Of a stretch of DNA of 64,000 bases, positions 52,701 through 64,000 are shown in pieces (the stretch's first letter is position 1; the number at the start of each line of letters is the position of its first letter). The stretch comes from Aphrophora alni (lineage: Eukaryota; Arthropoda; Insecta; Hemiptera; Aphrophoridae): assembly GCA_963513935.1 (NCBI GenBank), contig OY740774.1:26679949-26743948 (forward strand), written 5' to 3'. The notes beneath the pieces are model-generated. The model ran no database searches and was not told the DNA's origin. It worked only from the letters and a program-made list of their open reading frames with translations. The position numbers and the translations under genes were made by a program.

Positions 52701-53618
52701 CACTTGTGGAACATCTACAATTAACATGGTGTGCAGTTACCATGCAACAACAGAAAATGATGAACGAGTCATCAAAACTCGTCTTGTTAGTGTGTTTGCT
52801 TCTCATGGCAGTCGAAGCGTGTCCATTACCTATTGATTACAGTATAAAATATTACAACGATTATGTAATGTAAGTACTCTTTAATAATTATTGCAAAACT
52901 ACCAATTACTTTACAAAAAAAAAAACAAAAATATTAGTAAAATAGTTGTTAAATTGCCCTTACAGCTGTTTTTCAGTGTTCTAAATACTTGACTAATCTC
53001 GTGTAAAAATCTGAATATGATTATACCACTATTAAATGTCATATATTGAATATCTTCTACAGGAAATAAGTTTCAGCAAAAGTATATCATATTGCAATAT
53101 CGAAGAGGTTGTACATATCGTGCAAAACTCTAGCACAAGTGGATCCGGACAGGCTATAGTACAAAAGTAACATATTCATGTTACAATTGCAGTTATATCT
53201 ACTTTTATATAAACCAATATTGAAAATCACGAGTAAATACTTTTTCTATGGCGATAATATAGCTTATCATATATGATTAAATTAACAACATGATTAAATT
53301 AACAATATGAATAAATTATTGATATCTGTTGGTATGAATAAGATTTTTAATAAACGAGGTATTAGCGGAAACAGTTTCTACTCTTTTATTTATTTTAGTT
53401 TTATTTATAAACATTAAAAACTATATCCAGTTGGTTTTTTAGAAGAAGTAAAATTATACAAAAACAATTCCTGTTTTATATTTATTAAAAAATAATAATT
53501 CAAAACTTTTTTTTTCCTTGTTGTTTAAAGGCAACACAAATCTCAGTCATTATAAAGGAAGGCCTAAAAACATAAAATAAATGCTATACCCTAGAATATT
53601 CTAATAGCGCCAGGATCG
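49596..53618 (+). repeat. Satellite unit U9
   Basis: Left arm 50561-51534, right arm 52657-53618; CA tract 49705-49761. Has 'cactgtggggtaa' and 'ggctaataatattg', shared with U10 (and the second with U11), so it links the dimer region to the units that follow. Confidence 0.95.
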
Positions 53619-56600
53619 CAAAAAACACAAATAAATTAATTTTCTGGAGAATAATGTTCTCTGTTTTTGTAAAATGTAATGATTATCATAATGGTTTTTC
53701 GCATTTAGACAAAAACAACAACTTCACACACACACACACTAGAAGTCAGTCAGTGAGATAAAAATGAGTGAGATCAGTGAACATTTCATAATCCTTAGTG
53801 TCGGCGTATCCATAACAATGATTCCAATATTTACAAAGTTTCAGATATATTTATATTAATAAAGTTTATATTTATTAGATTTAGTATAATAATACATAAA
53901 ACATTTTCCAAAGTAAATGTTGAAACTTTAACAACTTTCTCGCCAAAAACAGTTTAAAAGCAATTTATGACTTTCTTAATTACAAAATGTTAAAATACAA
54001 ATATTTTAAGGTGTAAAATTTAATGATTAAATTGTAATTATAATTCCTTTGAATTGTTTATGGAGTTGTCTAATATAAATTTGGATTAGTGAAATTATTT
54101 GAGAGTAATAAACTAGAATCAGTATTGAATAAATGTTTGGAATAGAGGGCGAGTTTGATTTAGAGCTTAAAACTACTTCCCTCCCTGCTGGATTATATCT
54201 TGAAGAATATATGGGTTTAAAAACTTATATTTCTTATATATCAAATGTCTCTTTATTAAATGTACAATTGTCATGGTTATTAAGATTGAAATAAATAACC
54301 AAATGTAAATATAATTTATATATTTCTACAGTAGATTAAATAATGTTAGATTTAATATTACAATTTATTTTGTATTTTCCTATACTTTAAAAGCCCATCA
54401 GTGTTTACATTAGTAAGTACGGGGCCGGCAAACCCGAATGATCCTAGCTGGATCTAAACCTTTTTCAAGTAGTCTTGAGTTAAATTCCTCTCTTTCATCT
54501 TTCCCATTAGTTTCCTATTGGCAAATAAGTGTTTTTTTACGATCCTAGTGCTATTAGAGTATTCTAGGGTATAGCAATTATTTTATGTTTTTATACCTAC
54601 TATTATTATAATGACTGAGATTTGTGTTGCTTTTAAACAACAAGAAAATAATTTAGTTTTGAATTATAAATTTTTAATAAATATAAAACAGTGATTGTTT
54701 TTGTATAATTTTTACTTCTTACAAAAAACGAACTGGATATAGTTTTTCATGTATATAACTAAATTAATAAGAAATGAAAGAGTCGAAATTGTTTTCGCTA
54801 ATATCTTGTTTACTAAACTTATTCATACCAACAGACATCAATAATTTATTCATATTGTTAATATAATCATATTGTTAATTTATTCATATATGATAGGCAA
54901 TATTATATTCATAGAAAAAGTATTTATTCGTGATTTTCAATGTTTGTTTATAAAAAATAAGAAATAACTGCAATATAAGATAATACATTTTAACATGAAT
55001 ATGTTACTTTTGTACTACAGCCTGTCCGGAACCACATGAGCTCTAGTTTTGCACGATATGTACAACGTTTTCGATATTTCAATATGATATACCTTTGCTG
55101 TAACTTATTTCCTGTAGAAGATATTCAATATATGACATTTAATAGTGGTATAATCATATTAGGATTTTCACACGAGATTAGTTAAGAAGTATTTAGAACA
55201 CTGAAAAACAGTTGTAAGGGTAAATAACAACTATTTTACTATTTTTTTTTAGTAAAGTAATTGGTAGTTTTGCAATAATTATTAAAGAGTACTTACATTA
55301 CATAATCGTTGTAATATTTTATACTGTAATCAATAGGTAATGGACACGCTTCGACTGCCATGAGAAGCAAACACACTAACAAGACGAGTTTTGATGACTC
55401 AGTCATCATTATCTGTTGTTACATGTTACCTGCATGCACATCATGTTAATTGTAGATGTTCCACAAGTGACTGAATATTTTAGGTGAACATATTTTGGTC
55501 TTAATATTTGTCAAAAGTCCTTTTTAATAAACAATATTGGCTAATTGGCTAATAATATTGTGAAAAAACCGAAAGTCAACCTTTAAGCAGTAAAGTTGCA
55601 TGCAATACCATTGAATTGTATTTCAAGTCAAGACTCTAAACATCTCCACTTAAACTCATTTTTATTCGGTTATCATCAACACATATGATGATGATGTATT
55701 ACCTAAACCAAATCTGAAAAAAATCTACCTTTGTACAAATCGGGTTTCAAATGAGACCAAATTATTGTCTTTTATTTTTAATAAGATAATATTTCAAATA
55801 CATATGATGATATACAATTCAATGACCACTGTGGGGTAATTTTGAATATTTATTGATAAATTTCCCTAATCTTAATATAGGAATATAAACATAAAACACT
55901 GTTTCAGTAATTATTATAAAGTTTATCTCCCTTATATACTTTTCCGTACATTTCGATAACATCGTTATCATCAGAAAGTTCTACTAATAAACTAGAATTA
56001 AACTGTTAAAAATAACTATTACCCTTATGTTGACACTACAGTGACCTTTTGATTTTGTAATTAAAATGTCCATCTTTGCGACATTCAGATCACTCTATAA
56101 ATAAACTATAAATCATATTCAGAGATTGTGACCGTATGACCTAACCCACCATCTGGACTTATTTAGGGACGATTTTCGTACGGTTTGTTATAATAGAAAA
56201 AAACACATTTTGCCATTTTTTGACAAAAATTATGAAAAGGTAATTTCGATTCATTTTTATATATTAAAAACATTTTTTTAATTCACACCACAGTTACAAT
56301 AATTAGTAGATTTGTTTAATGTATTGAGCCTAATTCATTGTTTTAAATATGGATTGTTATTTTCGTTGTTATGGTAACTTAATTCGCATGTTAAAGTATA
56401 ATATCAATTTAATAAAGAACATTCAATAATTAAATCTCATTAGCCTAAACGTATTGTTTTAATGCATTTTACAAGTAATGGATCTAATTATCTGTTTTAA
56501 GTATATGATACTATTTGATTGTTTACTAAGTTTGTACGTTAAATCAAAAAAAAGTTTAAAACCATTTCAAAATCATAATTATTTGACATTGGAATATTTG

Positions 56601-57565
56601 AAATTATTGACAAATATTAAGACCAATACATGTTCACTTGAAATATTGAGCCACTTGTGGAACATCTACAATTAACATGGTGTGCAGTTACCATGCAACA
56701 ACAGAAAATGATGAACGAGTCATCAAAACTCGTCTTGTTAGTGGGTTTGCTTCATGGCAATCGAAGCGTGTCCATTACCTATTGATTACAGTATAAAATA
56801 TTACAACGATTATGTAATGTAAGTACTAGCTATAATAATTATTGCAAAACTACCAATTACTTTACAAAAAAAAAAATATATTAGTAAAATAGTTGTTAAA
56901 TTGCCCTTACAGCTGTTTTTCAGTGTTCTAAATACTTGACTAATCTCGTGTAAAAATCTGAATATGATTATACCACTATTAAATGTCATATATTGAATAT
57001 CTTCTACAGGAAATAAGTTTCAGCAAAAGTATATCATATTGCAATATCGAAGAGGTTGTACATATCGTGCAAAACTCTAGCACAAGTGGATCCGGACAGG
57101 CTATAGTACAAAAGTAACATATTCATGTTACAATTGCAGTTATATCTACTTTTATATAAACCAATATTGAAAATCACGAGTAAATACTTTTTCTATGGCG
57201 ATAATATAGCTTATCATATATGATTAAATTAACAACATGATTAAATTAACAATATGAATAAATTATTGATATCTGTTGGTATGAATAAGATTTTTAATAA
57301 ACGAGGTATTAGCGGAAACAGTTTCTACTCTTTTATTTATTTTAGTTTTATTTATAAACATTAAAAACTATACCCAGTTGGTTTTTTAGAAGAAGTAAAA
57401 TTATACAAAAACAATTCCTGTTTTATATTTATTAAAAAATAATAATTCAAAACTTTTTTTTTCCTTGTTGTTTAAAGGCAACACAAATCTCAGTCATTAT
57501 AAAGGAAGGCCTAAAAACATAAAATAATTGCTATACCCTAGAATATTCTAATAGCGCCAGGATCG
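53619..57565 (+). repeat. Satellite unit U10
   Basis: Left arm 54539-55513, right arm 56608-57565; CA tract 53725-53739. Shorter (3947 bp), partly through loss of about 25 bp in a small direct repeat ('gacattgga') in the centre near 56583. That loss is shared with U11. Confidence 0.95.
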
Positions 57566-60500
57566 CAAAAAACACAAATAAATTAATTTTCTGGAGAATA
57601 ATGTTCTCTGTTTTTGTAAAATGTAATGATTATCATAATGGTTTTTCGCATTTAGACAAAAACAACAACTTCACACACACACACACTAGAAGTCAGTCAG
57701 TGAGATAAAAATGAGTGAGATCAGTGAACATTTCATAATCCTTAGTGTCGGCGTATCCATAACAATGATTCCAATATTTACAAAGTTTCAGATATATTTA
57801 TATTAATAAAGTTTATATTTATTAGATTTAGTATAATAATACATAAAACATTTTCCAAAGTAAATGTTGAAACTTTAACAACTTTCTCGCCAAAAACAGT
57901 TTAAAAGCAATTTATGACTTTCTTAATTACAAAATGTTAAAATACAAATATTTTAAGGTGTAAAATTTAATGATTAAATTGTAATTATAATTCCTTTGAA
58001 TTGTTTATGGAGTTGTCTAATATAAATTTGGATTAGTGAAATTATTTGAGAGTAATAAACTAGAATCAGTATTGAATAAATGTTTGGAATAGAGGGCGAG
58101 TTTGATTTAGAGCTTAAAACTACTTCCCTCCCTGCTGGATTATATCTTGAAGAATATATGGGTTTAAAAACTTATATTTCTTATATATCAAATGTCTCTT
58201 TATTAAATGTACAATTGTCATGGTTATTAAGATTGAAATAAATAACCAAATGTAAATATAATTTATATATTTCTACAGTAGATTAAATAATGTTAGATTT
58301 AATATTACAATTTATTTTGTATTTTCCTATACTTTAAAAGCCCATCAGTGTTTACATTAGTAAGTACGGGGCCGGCAAACCCGAATGATCCTAGCTGGAT
58401 CTAAACCTTTTTCAAGTAGTCTTGAGTTAAATTCCTCTCTTTCATCTTTCCCATTAGTTTCCTATTGGCAAATAAGTGTTTTTTTACGATCCTAGTGCTA
58501 TTAGAGTATTCTAGGGTATAGCAATTATTTTATGTTTTTATACCTACTATTATTATAATGACTGAGATTTGTGTTGCTTTTAAACAACAAGAAAATAATT
58601 TAGTTTTGAATTATAAATTTTTAATAAATATAAAACAGTGATTGTTTTTGTATAATTTTTACTTCTTACAAAAAACGAACTGGATATAGTTTTTCATGTA
58701 TATAACTAAATTAATAAGAAATGAAAGAGTCGAAATTGTTTTCGCTAATATCTTGTTTACTAAACTTATTCATACCAACAGACATCAATAATTTATTCAT
58801 ATTGTTAATATAATCATATTGTTAATTTATTCATATATGATAGGCAATATTATATTCATAGAAAAAGTATTTATTCGTGATTTTCAATGTTTGTTTATAA
58901 AAAATAAGAAATAACTGCAATATAAGATAATACATTTTAACATGAATATGTTACTTTTGTACTACAGCCTGTCCGGAACCACATGAGCTCTAGTTTTGCA
59001 CGATATGTACAACGTTTTCGATATTTCAATATGATATACCTTTGCTGTAACTTATTTCCTGTAGAAGATATTCAATATATGACATTTAATAGTGGTATAA
59101 TCATATTAGGATTTTCACACGAGATTAGTTAAGAAGTATTTAGAACACTGAAAAACAGTTGTAAGGGTAAATAACAACTATTTTACTATTTTTTTTTAGT
59201 AAAGTAATTGGTAGTTTTGCAATAATTATTAAAGAGTACTTACATTACATAATCGTTGTAATATTTTATACTGTAATCAATAGGTAATGGACACGCTTCG
59301 ACTGCCATGAGAAGCAAACACACTAACAAGACGAGTTTTGATGACTCAGTCATCATTATCTGTTGTTACATGTTACCTGCATGCACATCATGTTAATTGT
59401 AGATGTTCCACAAGTGACTGAATATTTTAGGTGAACATATTTTGGTCTTAATATTTGTCAAAAGTCCTTTTTAATAAACAATATTGGCTAATTGGCTAAT
59501 AATATTGTGAAAAAACCGAAAGTCAACCTTTAAGCAGTAAAGTTGCATGCAATACCATTGAATTGTATTTCAAGTCAAGACTCTAAACATCTCCACTTAA
59601 ACTCATTTTTATTCGGTTATCATCAACACATATGATGATGATGTATTACCTAAACCAAATCTGAAAAAAATCTACCTTTGTACAAATCGGGTTTCAAATG
59701 AGACCAAATTATTGTCTTTTATTTTTAATAAGATAATATTTCAAATACATATGATGATATACAATTCAATGACCACTGTGGTGTAATTTTGAATATTTAT
59801 TGATAAATTTCCCTAATCTTAATATAGGAATATAAACATAAAACACTGTTTCAGTAATTATTATAAAGTTTATCTCCCTTATATACTTTTCCGTACATTT
59901 CGATAACATCGTTATCATCAGAAAGTTCTACTAATAAACTAGAATTAAACTGTTAAAAATAACTATTACCCTTATGTTGACACTACAGTGACCTTTTGAT
60001 TTTGTAATTAAAATGTCCATCTTTGCGACATTCAGATCACTCTATAAATAAACTATAAATCATATTCAGAGATTGTGACCGTATGACCTAACCCACCATC
60101 TGGACTTATTTAGGGACGATTTTCGTACGGTTTGTTATAATAGAAAAAAACACATTTTGCCATTTTTTGACAAAAATTATGAAAAGGTAATTTCGATTCA
60201 TTTTTATATATTAAAAACATTTTTTTAATTCACACCACAGTTACAATAATTAGTAGATTTGTTTAATGTATTGAGCCTAATTCATTGTTTTAAATATGGA
60301 TTGTTATTTTCGTTGTTATGGTAACTTAATTCGCATGTTAAAGTATAATATCAATTTAATAAAGAACATTCAATAATTAAATCTCATTAGCCTAAACGTA
60401 TTGTTTTAATGCATTTTACAAGTAATGGATCTAATTATCTGTTTTAAGTATATGATACTATTTGATTGTTTACTAAGTTTGTACGTTAAATCAAAAAACA

Positions 60501-61513
60501 AGTTTAAAACCATTTCAAAATCATAATTATTTGACATTGGAATATTTGAAATTATTGACAAATATTAAGACCAATACATGTTCACTTGAAATATTGAGCC
60601 ACTTGTGGAACATCTACAATTAACATGGTGTGCAGTTACCATGCAACAACAGAAAATGATGAACGAGTCATCAAAACTCGTCTTGTTAGTGGGTTTGCTT
60701 CATGGCAATCGAAGCGTGTCCATTACCTATTGATTACAGTATAAAATATTACAACGATTATGTAATGTAAGTACTAGCTATAATAATTATTGCAAAACTA
60801 CCAATTACTTTACAAAAAAAAAAATATATTAGTAAAATAGTTGTTAAATTGCCCTTACAGCTGTTTTTCAGTGTTCTAAATACTTGACTAATCTCGTGTA
60901 AAAATCTGAATATGATTATACCACTATTAAATGTCATATATTGAATATCTTCTACAGGAAATAAGTTTCAGCAAAAGTATATCATATTGCAATATCGAAG
61001 AGGTTGTACATATCGTGCAAAACTCTAGCACAAGTGGATCCGGACAGGCTATAGTACAAAAGTAACATATTCATGTTACAATTGCAGTTATATCTACTTT
61101 TATATAAACCAATATTGAAAATCACGAGTAAATACTTTTTCTATGGCGATAATATAGCTTATCATATATGATTAAATTAACAACATGATTAAATTAACAA
61201 TATGAATAAATTATTGATATCTGTTGGTATGAATAAGATTTTTAATAAACGAGGTATTAGCGGAAACAGTTTCTACTCTTTTATTTATTTTAGTTTTATT
61301 TATAAACATTAAAAACTATATCCAGTTGGTTTTTTAGAAGAAGTAAAATTATACAAAAACAATTCCTGTTTTATATTTATTAAAAAATAATAATTCAAAA
61401 CTTTTTTTTTCCTTGTTGTTTAAAGGCAACACAAATCTCAGTCATTATAAAGGAAGGCCTAAAAACATAAAATAATTGCTATACCCTAGAATATTCTAAT
61501 AGCGCCAGGATCG
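57566..61513 (+). repeat. Satellite unit U11
   Basis: Left arm 58486-59460, right arm 60556-61513; CA tract 57672-57686. Nearly identical to U10, with the same small centre deletion. Confidence 0.95.
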
Positions 61514-64000
61514 CAAAAAACACAAATAAATTAATTTTCTGGAGAATAATGTTCTCTGTTTTTGTAAAATGTAATGATTATCATAATGGTTTTTCGCATT
61601 TAGACAAAAACAACAACTTCACACACACACACACACACTAGAAGTCAGTCAGTGAGATAAAAATGAGTGAGATCAGTGAACATTTCATAATCCTTAGTGT
61701 CGGCGTATCCATAACAATGATTCCAATATTTACAAAGTTTCAGATATATTTATATTAATAAAGTTTATATTTATTAGATTTAGTATAATAATACATAAAA
61801 CATTTTCCAAAGTAAATGTTGAAACTTTAACAACTTTCTCGCCAAAAACAGTTTAAAAGCAATTTATGACTTTCTTAATTACAAAATGTTAAAATACAAA
61901 TATTTTAAGGTGTAAAATTTAATGATTAAATTGTAATTATAATTCCTTTGAATTGTTTATGGAGTTGTCTAATATAAATTTGGATTAGTGAAATTATTTG
62001 AGAGTAATAAACTAGAATCAGTATTGAATAAATGTTTGGAATAGAGGGCGAGTTTGATTTAGAGCTTAAAACTACTTCCCTCCCTGCTGGATTATATCTT
62101 GAAGAATATATGGGTTTAAAAACTTATATTTCTTATATATCAAATGTCTCTTTATTAAATGTACTATTGTCATGGTTATTAAGATTGAAATAAATAACCA
62201 AATGTAAATATAATTTATATATTTCTACAGTAGATTAAATAATGTTAGATTTAATATTACAATTTATTTTGTATTTTCCTATACTTTAAAAGCCCATCAG
62301 TGTTTACATTAGTAAGTACGGGGCCGGCAAACCCGAATGATCCTAGCTGGATCTAAACCTTTTTCAAGTAGTCTTGAGTTAAATTCCTCTCTTTCATCTT
62401 TCCCATTAGTTTCCTATTGGCAAATAAGTGTTTTTTTACGATCCTAGTGCTATTAGAGTATTCTAGGGTATAGCAATTATTTTATGTTTTTATACCTACT
62501 ATTATTATAATGACTGAGATTTGTGTTGCTTTTAAACAACAAGAAAATAATTTAGTTTTGAATTATAAATTTTTAATAAATATAAAACAGTGATTGTTTT
62601 TGTATAATTTTTACTTCTTACAAAAAACAAACTGGATATAGTTTTTCATGTATATAACTAAATTAATAAAAAAATGAAAGAGTCGAAATTGTTTTCGCTA
62701 ATATCTTGTTTACTAAACTTATTCATACCAACAGACATCAATAATTTATTCATATTGTTAATATAATCATATTGTTAATTTATTCATATATGATAGGCAA
62801 TATTATATTCATAGAAAAAGTATTTATTCGTGATTTTCAATGTTTGTTTATAAAAAATAAGAAATAACTGCAATATAAGATAATACATTTTAACATGAAT
62901 ATGTTACTTTTGTACTACAGCCTGTCCGGAACCACATGAGCTCTAGTTTTGCACGATATGTACAACGTTTTCGATATTTCAATATGATATACCTTTGCTG
63001 TAACTTATTTCCTGTAGAAGATATTCAATATATGACATTTAATAGTGGTATAATCATATTAGGATTTTCACACGAGATTAGTTAAGAAGTATTTAGAACA
63101 CTGAAAAACAGTTGTAAGGGTAAATAACAACTATTTTACTATTTTTTTTTAGTAAAGTAATTGGTAGTTTTGCAATAATTATTAAAGAGTACTTACATTA
63201 CATAATCGTTGTAATATTTTATACTGTAATCAATAGGTAATGGACACGCTTCGACTGCCATGAGAAGCAAACACACTAACAAGACGAGTTTTGATGACTC
63301 AGTCATCATTATCTGTTGTTACATGTTACCTGCATGCACATCATGTTAATTGTAGATGTTCCACAAGTGACTGAATATTTTAGGTGAACATATTTTGGTC
63401 TTAATATTTGTCAAAAGTCCTTTTTAATAAACAATATTGGCTAATTGGCTAATATTATTGTGAAAAAACCGAAAGTCAACCTTTAAGCAGTAAAGTTGCA
63501 TGCAATACCATTGAATTGTATTTCAAGTCAAGACTCTAAACATCTCCACTTAAACTCATTTTTATTCGGTTCTCATCAACACATATGATGATGATGTATT
63601 ACCTAAACCAAATCTGAAAAAAATCTACCTTTGTACAAATCGGGTTTCAAATGAGACCAAATTATTGTCTTTTATTTTTAATAAGATAATATTTCAAATA
63701 CATATGATGATATACAATTCAATGACCACTGTGGTGTAATTTTGAATATTTATTGATAAATTTCCCTAATCTTAATATAGGAATATAAACATAAAACACT
63801 GTTTCAGTAATTATTATAAAGTTTATCTCCCTTATATACTTTTCCGTACATTTCGATAACATCGTTATCATCAGAAAGTTCTACTAATAAACTAGAATTA
63901 AACTGTTAAAAATAACTATTACCCTTATGTTGACACTACAGTGACCTTTTGATTTTGTAATTAAAATGTCCATCTTTGCGACATTCAGATCACTCTATAA
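61514..64000 (+). repeat. Satellite unit U12 (cut by the window end)
   Basis: Linker, left arm (62438-63413) and half of the centre are present; the window ends before the right arm. CA tract 61620-61638. Shares 'aaatgtactattg' and 'attcggttctcatc' with U6 and U8, and 'ttaataaaaaaatgaaag' with U7. Confidence 0.95.

Larger units (their letters stand above)
17526..64000 (+). repeat. Tandem array of a ~4.0-kb palindrome-bearing satellite, 11 full copies plus one partial
   Basis: The unique string GCCAGGATCG ends each unit, at 21461, 25490, 29496, 33566, 37582, 41561, 45606, 49586, 53609, 57556 and 61504, giving periods of 3947-4070 bp. Order within a unit: linker (about 0.9 kb, with a (CA)n tract), left arm (about 0.97 kb), centre (about 1.1-1.2 kb), right arm (about 0.96 kb, reverse complement of the left). 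Open frames are at most about 65 codons, and the longest differ between units, so the unit is noncoding. The array runs off the right end. Part of the length variation comes from the (CA)n tract, the rest from small indels. Confidence 0.97.

Noticed and set aside
1..64000. tRNA or rRNA genes
   Set aside because: No clover-leaf landmarks or conserved rRNA stretches were noticed, but a by-eye search is not exhaustive.

Overview
The window looks like AT-rich nuclear DNA from an arthropod, most likely an insect. It carries non-LTR retrotransposon ends with RNase H or R1-type C-termini, a Ty3/Gypsy-like remnant, an inhibitor-of-apoptosis (IAP) pseudogene, many microsatellites, and no operon-like gene organisation. 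I cannot name the species. I found no intact host gene, rRNA, tRNA or CRISPR array.

Bases 1-9600 are mostly noncoding, with old dispersed repeats. The clear feature is a 5'-truncated LINE at 1174-2302, flanked by a perfect 13-bp target-site duplication; its reading frame is open from the truncation point to the stop. Other items are a dispersed repeat at 4262 and 7874 (the second copy internally duplicated), a pair of inverted repeat copies near 5.1 and 5.8 kb, and low-complexity A/T tracts.

Bases 9600-14650 are a graveyard of mobile-element pieces. A Gypsy-like element runs gag, protease and part of integrase, but its reverse transcriptase region is missing and the 3' end of an R1-clade LINE sits in its place. 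After it come a 0.66-kb complex repeat, a 32-bp minisatellite and a short repeat block with a palindromic E-box. An intronless minus-strand IAP pseudogene (one BIR plus RING) and a scrap of Gag-like tail follow.

Bases 14650-17525 are the border of a large satellite. This zone holds an inverted piece of the satellite, a second truncated piece split by a 57-base T run, a 48-50-bp tandem triplet, a hammerhead-like hairpin, and a direct-repeat pair.

Bases 17526-64000 are the main finding: about 11.6 tandem copies of a roughly 4.0-kb noncoding unit that continue past the window end. Every full unit contains a ~3.1-kb imperfect palindrome (arms of about 0.95-1.0 kb around a ~1.1-kb centre) plus a ~0.9-kb linker with a variable (CA)n tract. 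Copies are very similar to each other, more so than the two arms within one copy. Units 2-9 show an alternating (about 8-kb dimeric) higher-order pattern, and the outermost copy (U1) is the most diverged. Nothing in the unit looks protein-coding.
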